Shown one piece after another: positions 58,865-64,000 of a stretch of 64,000 nt of DNA (within the stretch, counting starts at the first letter, position 1; each line of letters begins with the position of its first letter). The notes under the pieces were generated by a model, which had not been told where the DNA came from, did not search any database, and was given only the letters and a program-made list of their open reading frames with translations. The position numbers and the translations under genes are program-made. Origin of the DNA: an uncultured Clostridia bacterium (lineage in GTDB: Bacteria > Bacillota > Clostridia > Oscillospirales > Oscillospiraceae); contig CAMCNO010000013.1 of assembly GCA_945876285.1 (NCBI GenBank), positions 1-64,000 on the forward strand. The letters are read 5' to 3'.

Positions 58865-59646
58865 CAGTCGGCCCACACTTTCCAGGGCGCCTGCCCGCTG
58901 GCCCAGAGCTTCTCCAGGAGCTGGTGATCCCGCTGGGTGTCCATGCACTGCCAGAAGCCCTCGTGGCGGTAGGCCATCAGCTGGCCCTCATCCGCCAGAC
59001 GCTCCAGGGGAGCCTTCTCGAACACGGTGGAGTCGCCCTCGATGTAGTCGAACACCTCCGGCTGCAGCACCATGAAGCCGCCGTTGATGACGGCGCCGTC
59101 GTCGTTCTGCTTTTCCCGGAAGGAGTTGATGCGGCCCTCCTCGCTGATGTCCAGCACGCCGAAGCGCTGGCCCACGTTGACGGCAGTCATGGTGGCCAGC
59201 CTGCCGTGGGACTTGTGGAACGCCAGCAGTTTGCCGATGTCCACGTTGCTGACGCCGTCGCCGTAAGTCAGCATGAAGGGCTCGCTGCCCACATAGGGCG
59301 CGATGCGCTTGACACGGCCGCCGGTCATGGTGTTCAGCCCGGTGTCCACCACGGTGACCTTCCAGGGCTCGGAGGAATTGTGGTGGACGACGACGTCGTT
59401 CTTCCCCTGGGTGAAGTCGAAGGTGATATCGGAGGTGTGCAGGAAGTAGTCGGCGAAATACTCCTTGATGATATGCTGCTTATAACCCGCGCAGATGATG
59501 AACTCATTGAAGCCGTAGGCGGAGTACTGCTTCATAATGTGCCACAGAATGGGCTGCTCACCGATCTCGATCATGGGCTTGGGCTTCAGATGGCTCTCCT
59601 CAGAAATGCGGGTTCCGAATCCGCCTGCCAAAAGGACAACTTTCAT
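58864..59646 (-). CDS. rfbF: Glucose-1-phosphate cytidylyltransferase
   Basis: 260 aa. KVVLLAGGFGTRISEESHLK with the nucleotide-binding GGxGTR, KPMIEIGEQPILWHIMK, and GDGVSNVDI. Activates glucose-1-phosphate with CTP. First gene of the right glycan operon, about 150 nt after its promoter. Confidence 0.95.
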   Translation of the reverse strand: MKVVLLAGGFGTRISEESHLKPKPMIEIGEQPILWHIMKQYSAYGFNEFIICAGYKQHIIKEYFADYFLHTSDITFDFTQGKNDVVVHHNSSEPWKVTVVDTGLNTMTGGRVKRIAPYVGSEPFMLTYGDGVSNVDIGKLLAFHKSHGRLATMTAVNVGQRFGVLDISEEGRINSFREKQNDDGAVINGGFMVLQPEVFDYIEGDSTVFEKAPLERLADEGQLMAYRHEGFWQCMDTQRDHQLLEKLWASGQAPWKVWAD

Positions 59647-59700
59647 AATCTTACGCTCCCATCGTCAATATGTATGGATGATCGACATGCTGGTAAAAGG

Positions 59701-59800
59701 CCGCGGCAAGATGCCATAGGGGTCGGCAAAGGACAGATCGTAAAACTTTTTGTCGATTAACCATGTAATTGTGACAAACGTGTCGATAAATAGCAATACT
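59701..59800. promoter_or_regulatory. Tandem TGTCGAT repeats in rfbF leader
   Basis: TGTCGATTAA (near 59752) and TGTCGATAAA (near 59781) are near-identical 10-base direct repeats 29 bases apart, in the transcribed leader just downstream of the rfbF promoter. They resemble, but do not match, the Spo0A box TGTCGAA. A regulator site is possible. Confidence 0.3.
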
Positions 59801-59829
59801 ATTTTACAATGAATAGTGTTATTATGCAA
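59801..59829 (-). promoter_or_regulatory. Promoter of right glycan operon
   Basis: On the minus strand -35 TTGCAT (59824-59829) and -10 TAAAAT (59801-59806) with an ideal 17-bp spacer, in AT-rich DNA. Drives rfbF onward. Confidence 0.75.
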
Positions 59830-59885
59830 GGTATTTGAAACACAGTATACTAATGGAAACCCCTTCGAAAACTCTCGTGAAACTG

Positions 59886-59915
59886 TTGCGCAAACATAGG
59901 TCAGGGTTGTATACT
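59886..59915 (+). promoter_or_regulatory. Promoter of capG-capF
   Basis: -35 TTGCGC (59886-59891) and -10 TATACT (59910-59915), spacer 18, about 40 nt before the capG ATG. A second TATACT at 59846-59851 lacks a good -35. Confidence 0.6.
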
Positions 59916-59954
59916 GAAAACAAGCATCATTCCAAGTAACGGGGGGATTACATC

Positions 59955-61115
59955 ATGGCAAGTTTTCGGAATAACGGCAAGCTGAAGCTGCTCATCATCG
60001 TGGGCACCCGGCCGGAGATCATCCGGCTGGCGGCGGTCATCAAGAAGTGCCGCAAGTACTTTGACACCATTCTGGCCCACACGGGGCAGAACTACGACTA
60101 TTCCCTCAACGGTGTGTTCTTCCATGACCTGGAGCTGGAGGATCCGGAGGTCTATCTGGACGCCGTGGGGGACAACCTGGGCCAGACCATGGGCAACATC
60201 ATCGCCCGGTCTTACGAGCTGATGGCGGAAATTAAGCCCGACGCGGTGCTGGTGCTGGGGGACACCAACTCCTGCCTGTCCGTCATCGGTGCAAAGCGGC
60301 TCCACATCCCCATCTTCCACATGGAGGCCGGCAACCGCTGCAAGGACGAGTGCCTGCCGGAGGAGACCAACCGCCGCATCGTGGACATCATCTCTGACGT
60401 GAACATGGCCTATTCCGAGCACGCCCGGCGGTATCTGGCGGACTGCGGCCTGCCCAGGGAGCGCACCTACGTCACCGGCTCTCCCATGGCAGAGGTGCTG
60501 CACGACAACCTTGCCAAAATCGAGGCCAGTGATGTCCATGAGAAGCTGGGCCTGGAGAAGGGGCGCTATATCCTGCTCTCCGCCCACCGGGAGGAGAACA
60601 TCGACACCGAGAAGAACTTCCTCAGCCTGTTCACCGCCATCAACTGCATGGCGGAGAAGTACGATATGCCCATCCTGTACTCCTGCCACCCCAGAAGCCG
60701 CAAGCGGCTGGAAGCCTCCGGCTTTACATTGGACAAGCGTGTCATCCAGCATGAGCCCCTGGGCTTCCACGACTACAACTGTTTGCAGATGAACGCCTTC
60801 GCCGTGGTGTCCGACAGCGGTACCCTGCCGGAGGAGAGCAGTTTCTTCACCAGCATCGGCAGGCCCTTCCCGGCGGTGTGCATCCGCACCTCCACCGAGC
60901 GGCCGGAGGCCCTGGACAAGGGCTGCTTCATTCTGGCGGGCATCGATGGGGACAGCCTGCTGCAGGCGGTGGACACCGCCGTGGAGATGGTCAAAAACGG
61001 CGACAACGGCATCCCTGTGCCGGACTATGTGGATGAGAACGTCTCCGACAAGGTAGTCAAGATCATCCAGAGCTACACCGGCGTGGTCAACAAGATGGTC
61101 TGGCGGAAATTCTGA
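59955..61115 (+). CDS. capG: UDP-2-acetamido-2,6-dideoxy-hexose 2-epimerase (CapG/WbjD)
   Basis: 386 aa, a hydrolysing/non-hydrolysing UDP-GlcNAc 2-epimerase family member: LIIVGTRPEIIRLAAVIKK, HMEAGNRCKDECLPEETNRR, LLSAHREENIDTEKNF, VSDSGTLPEESS. The CapG subgroup converts UDP-L-PneNAc to UDP-L-FucNAc; assignment over plain WecB relies on the adjacent capF and the match to the relic behind capE at 19382. Strong G-rich ribosome binding site. Confidence 0.9.
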   Translation: MASFRNNGKLKLLIIVGTRPEIIRLAAVIKKCRKYFDTILAHTGQNYDYSLNGVFFHDLELEDPEVYLDAVGDNLGQTMGNIIARSYELMAEIKPDAVLVLGDTNSCLSVIGAKRLHIPIFHMEAGNRCKDECLPEETNRRIVDIISDVNMAYSEHARRYLADCGLPRERTYVTGSPMAEVLHDNLAKIEASDVHEKLGLEKGRYILLSAHREENIDTEKNFLSLFTAINCMAEKYDMPILYSCHPRSRKRLEASGFTLDKRVIQHEPLGFHDYNCLQMNAFAVVSDSGTLPEESSFFTSIGRPFPAVCIRTSTERPEALDKGCFILAGIDGDSLLQAVDTAVEMVKNGDNGIPVPDYVDENVSDKVVKIIQSYTGVVNKMVWRKF

Positions 61116-61125
61116 GGGGGACAGC

Positions 61126-62325
61126 ATGAAGATACTGGTGGCAGGCGCCGGGGGCTTTGTTGGAAAGAACCTGGTGGAGAACCTGAAAAACATCCGGGAC
61201 GGCAAAAACCGCACCCGGCCAGGTCTCCGTATTGAGGAGATTTATGAATACACCAGAGCCTCTACCCGGGAGGAACTGGACGCTTACTGCGCTCAGGCGG
61301 ACTTCGTGTTCCACCTGGCGGGGGTGAACCGTCCCAAGGACCCCAGGGAGTTCCGGAAGGGCAACCGCGATTTCACTGCCACGCTGCTGGAGACTTTGAA
61401 AAAGCACGATAACAGAGCACCTGTCATGCTGGCCTCCTCCATCCAGGCCACGCTGCAGGGCCGCTTCGGCGACAGCGAGTATGGCCGCTCCAAAAAAGCG
61501 GGGGAGGAACTGCTCTTCCAATACGGCCAGGAGACGGGCACCAAAGTGCTGGTGTACCGCTTCCCGAACCTGGTGGGCAAGTGGGTGCGGCCCAATTACA
61601 ATTCCGCCGTGGGCACCTTCTGCCACAACATCGCAAACGACCTGCCCATCACGGTGAGCGACCCCAGCGTAGAGCTGGAACTGCTGTTCATCGACGACCT
61701 GGTGGAGGAACTGCTGGATGCCCTGGAAGGCAGGGAACACCACTGCGAGTTTGCCGGGGTGGAGACTGTCCTGCGTCCTGACGGCCGCTACTGCACCGCT
61801 CCCGTGACCCACAGGGCCACCCTGGGCCGCATTGTGGAGCTGCTTCATACGTTCCACGACCAGCCGAAAACGCTGGTGATGCCGGAAATTCCGGCATGCA
61901 GCTTTGAAAAGAAGCTGTATTCCATGTACCTCTCCTACCTGCCCAAAGAAAAGGTGGCCTTTCCGCTGAAAATGAACGTGGACGAACGGGGCAGTTTTAC
62001 GGAGCTGCTGAAAACGGAGAAATGCGGACAATTTTCCGTGAACATCTCCAAGCCCGGCATCACCAAGGGCCAGCACTGGCACAACAGCAAGTGGGAGTTC
62101 TTTATCGTGGTCTCCGGCCACGGCCTCATCCAGGAGCGGAAGATCGGCACGGACGAGGTTCTGGAGTTCGAGGTCTCCGGCAAGAAGATCGAGGCGGTCC
62201 ACATGCTGCCGGGGTACACCCACAACATCATCAACCTGTCCGAGACGGAAAACCTGGTGACGGTGATGTGGGCCAACGAACCCTTCGACCCCGCCCGCCC
62301 GGATACCTTCGCTGAGCCGGTCTGA
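61126..62325 (+). CDS. capF: Bifunctional epimerase/reductase (CapF/WbjC)
   Basis: 399 aa. N-terminal SDR domain (MKILVAGAGGFVGKNLVENL, SEYGRSKKAGEELL Tyr-Lys pair) and, from about residue 260, a cupin domain (GQHWHNSKWEFFIVVSGHG with metal His). CapF uses the cupin to epimerise C3 and the SDR domain with NADPH to reduce C4, in the UDP-L-FucNAc route. The start lies 10 bases after capG. It is intact, unlike the relic at 19691. Confidence 0.93.
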   Translation: MKILVAGAGGFVGKNLVENLKNIRDGKNRTRPGLRIEEIYEYTRASTREELDAYCAQADFVFHLAGVNRPKDPREFRKGNRDFTATLLETLKKHDNRAPVMLASSIQATLQGRFGDSEYGRSKKAGEELLFQYGQETGTKVLVYRFPNLVGKWVRPNYNSAVGTFCHNIANDLPITVSDPSVELELLFIDDLVEELLDALEGREHHCEFAGVETVLRPDGRYCTAPVTHRATLGRIVELLHTFHDQPKTLVMPEIPACSFEKKLYSMYLSYLPKEKVAFPLKMNVDERGSFTELLKTEKCGQFSVNISKPGITKGQHWHNSKWEFFIVVSGHGLIQERKIGTDEVLEFEVSGKKIEAVHMLPGYTHNIINLSETENLVTVMWANEPFDPARPDTFAEPV

Positions 62326-62631
62326 TTGGTGAGAGCCTATATATCAGGTGTGTCTGCCGTTCCGGCGACATTGCGGCCTGCTGCGTAGACCCCCCGGAAA
62401 ACACTGGAGGAACCGGGCGGGCAGCCGCGTTTGACATTGGTGAGTTGTGTGCGTCCAGCCGGAAGTAGTAATCCGTGCATCCAAACAGCTATGTGAAACA
62501 AGAGCCCTTCTATGGATGCTTCATGTTTCGATCAGTTTTTCATAAGGCGGATCAAACTATACAAGAACCGCAGACTGTGATAATATTGTGCGCATGAAGC
62601 ACTTAAGGCGAAAAGGAGGTGGCCGGAAAAG
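62326..62631. other. Intergenic region without a supported gene
   Basis: 306 bases. GCATCCA (62477-62483) pairs with TGGATGC (62513-62519) across a 29-base loop and overlaps GAAACA/TGTTTC arms, possibly the end of the capF transcript. Weak promoter-like hexamers (TATACA 62558, TAATAT 62581) precede the next gene, whose ribosome binding site AGGAGGTG is near 62614. Confidence 0.5.
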
Positions 62632-63795
62632 ATGAAAAACCGAAGATGGACGGCGCTGGTGCTGTGCTTGCTGTTGGTGTTCCAGATAGCGGTACCCCCC
62701 CAGGCAGAGGCCGCGAACTACGTGTTTTTTGTGGCGGCAGGCGAAAACGTGCTGCCTCTTTCCGACGCCACTATGCCTTTCTGGAGCGGAGGGTATCTGT
62801 ATATTGCCAGCTCCATTTTTACCGGTACGACCCGGGAAGCTCTGGATATCAGGTATGTACGCAGTGATAAACAAAAAACAGTGGTTCTGTACAACAGCAG
62901 CGGATCCAGAATTCTGTGCTTTGAGTGGGAGAAGAGTTACGCCTATGATATAGACGGCAATATCTATCATCCAGGCGCGGTCCGCCGGAACGGAGAGGTC
63001 TATGTGTCGGCGTCTCTGGTGGCACAGTTCTTCGGCCTGCAGTACAGTGTCAACAAGGTCAACACGGTGGCGAATGGGCAGCGGATTCAGGGTGACCTGG
63101 CCTGGATCCGAAAACCAGGCAATATTCTGACAGACCAGTATTTCATGGACGCAGCTTCCTACGCCATCGCAAGCCGCTATGAGGCCTATCTGAAGGAGCA
63201 GAAACAGCAGGACCCTTCTGCTCCCAGCGATACACCTCAGGAGTCCACCGGAGTGGACATGGAGGGAAAGCGTATCTACCTCTGCATGACCGCGGGCGAC
63301 AACACAGCCTCTTTGCTGGATGCGTTGGACCGCTACGGCGTTCAGGCCGCCTTTTTCTGTACGCCGGAATTCATGGAGCGGCAGGGGGACCTGCTGCGGC
63401 ACATGATTGCCACGGGGCAGACCATTGCCATCCTGGCGGACGCCGGAGACAAGACGCGGACCGTGGAGGAGCAGCTGGAGGCAGGAAACCAGGCTTTGGA
63501 ACGGGCCACCTGCGGAAGAACCCGTCTGGCGCGGGTGGAAAATGGCGATAAGGAAACGCTCCTGCGGATGCAAGAGGCGGGTTACTGCTACCTGAAACCG
63601 GATTTAGACCGCTCCGGGTATGACCTGCGGAGCGCTTCCAATGCCGACAGCCTGCTGCGGGTGCTGGCCCGTCGCGGAGACGATGTGACAGTCTGGCTGG
63701 CGGACCGGGTGGACGCACTGGGCCTGCGGAATCTCCTTGTGGAGATGAAGAATGACGACGGCCGGTGCCTGGCATGGACGGAAACCACTGTTTAG
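62632..63795 (+). CDS. Exported protein with degenerate polysaccharide-deacetylase-like domain
   Basis: 387 aa. Signal peptide (TALVLCLLLVFQIAVPPQAEA). Residues ~28-150 look like a copper-amine-oxidase N-terminal-type stalk domain (LDIRYVRSDKQKTVVLYNSS, NGEVYVSASLVAQFFGLQY), often found on Firmicutes surface enzymes. Residues ~215-385 follow the NodB layout (GKRIYLCMTAGDNTASLLDALDRYG, VQAAFFCTPEFMERQGDLLRHM) but the catalytic Asp pair and the H-x-x-x-H are missing, so it is probably not an active deacetylase. It could bind wall glycan. No membrane anchor or SLH domain seen. Confidence 0.8.
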   Translation: MKNRRWTALVLCLLLVFQIAVPPQAEAANYVFFVAAGENVLPLSDATMPFWSGGYLYIASSIFTGTTREALDIRYVRSDKQKTVVLYNSSGSRILCFEWEKSYAYDIDGNIYHPGAVRRNGEVYVSASLVAQFFGLQYSVNKVNTVANGQRIQGDLAWIRKPGNILTDQYFMDAASYAIASRYEAYLKEQKQQDPSAPSDTPQESTGVDMEGKRIYLCMTAGDNTASLLDALDRYGVQAAFFCTPEFMERQGDLLRHMIATGQTIAILADAGDKTRTVEEQLEAGNQALERATCGRTRLARVENGDKETLLRMQEAGYCYLKPDLDRSGYDLRSASNADSLLRVLARRGDDVTVWLADRVDALGLRNLLVEMKNDDGRCLAWTETTV

Positions 63796-63868
63796 CAAAT
63801 AATAAATTCGACACTTTCGGCCAAAGTGTCAAAAACACGCCGAAGATCGGTGCGGGAATGGGTTGGAT

Positions 63869-64000
63869 ATGATATTTGGAGATACCTTACTTAGGAAGCT
63901 GGCCATGACCTTCGTCATGGCCATGGTGCCGGTGGTAGAGCTGCGGGGAGCCATCCCGCTGGGCGTGGCCGCCGGATTGCTGCCCGCCGTGGCGGCGGTG
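63869..64000 (+). CDS. Small multidrug export family protein (N-terminal part)
   Basis: 44 codons to the window end. It reads MIFGDTLLRKLAMTFVMAMV, then PVVELRGAIPLGVAAGL, the ELRGAIPLG signature of the small multidrug export protein family (PF06695), an inner-membrane protein of unclear substrate. The upstream GACACTTT/AAAGTGTC hairpin (63810-63830) has no T-run. Confidence 0.75.
   Translation, partial: MIFGDTLLRKLAMTFVMAMVPVVELRGAIPLGVAAGLLPAVAAV

Overview
The window looks like chromosomal DNA of a moderately GC-rich Firmicute of the Clostridia, probably an Oscillospiraceae-type gut bacterium. Evidence: strong GGAGG-type ribosome binding sites with frequent TTG and GTG starts, an SLH-domain surface protein, PBSX-type phage genes and a Mor-like activator. 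The genus is inference. Two themes are interleaved: genes for a phage-like particle and genes for cell-surface glycans.

Layout. (1) 1-5.5 kb: an isolated portal gene and a scaffold-like gene, three very small genes on the minus strand, an XRE-type regulator, and a tail-fibre cassette (fibre, 86-aa protein, 46-aa protein). (2) 5.5-27.3 kb, minus strand: a long Wzx/Wzy-type polysaccharide operon from a good promoter at 27312-27340. In transcription order it holds an O-antigen-ligase-like protein, a CapD/PglF dehydratase, a phosphoglycosyl transferase, a WbuB-like transferase, capE, a capF/capG relic, two GT4 transferases, a WbpA-E-D-B-like set for a diacetamido-uronic acid, Wzy, a Wzz-like protein, Wzx, a WbuX-Y-Z amidotransferase set and an SGNH esterase with a frameshifted lipoprotein leader. 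(3) 27.5-30 kb: a highly expressed-looking S-layer (SLH) protein. (4) 30.2-43.1 kb: a mor-terL unit divergent from a compact PBSX-like operon (capsid, connectors, contractile sheath, tube, chaperone, LysM protein, baseplate, fibres, XkdX). (5) 43.1-59.6 kb, minus strand: a second glycan operon with rfbF-G-H for a CDP-3,6-dideoxyhexose, GtrA, an aldolase plus a ThDP enzyme that may add a branch, a HAD phosphatase, an epimerase, and several membrane glycosyltransferases. One of these is a low-GC GT-C/GLUG fusion inserted between decayed duplicate genes. (6) 59.9-62.3 kb, plus strand: intact capG and capF. (7) 62.6-64 kb: an exported, degenerate deacetylase-like protein and the start of a small multidrug export family gene.

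How the genes fit together. capE in the left operon plus capG and capF at 60-62 kb would complete UDP-L-FucNAc synthesis; WbuXYZ could convert it to an acetamidino sugar and the WbuB-like enzyme could transfer it. The second operon would make a different, possibly branched, dideoxy sugar.

The phage genes are the most interesting part. Portal and scaffold lie about 30 kb from terminase, capsid and tail. All these genes look intact, yet no integrase, replication, lysis, small terminase or tape-measure gene is visible. A domesticated or gene-transfer-agent-like particle is a testable hypothesis; an old rearranged prophage remnant is the main alternative.
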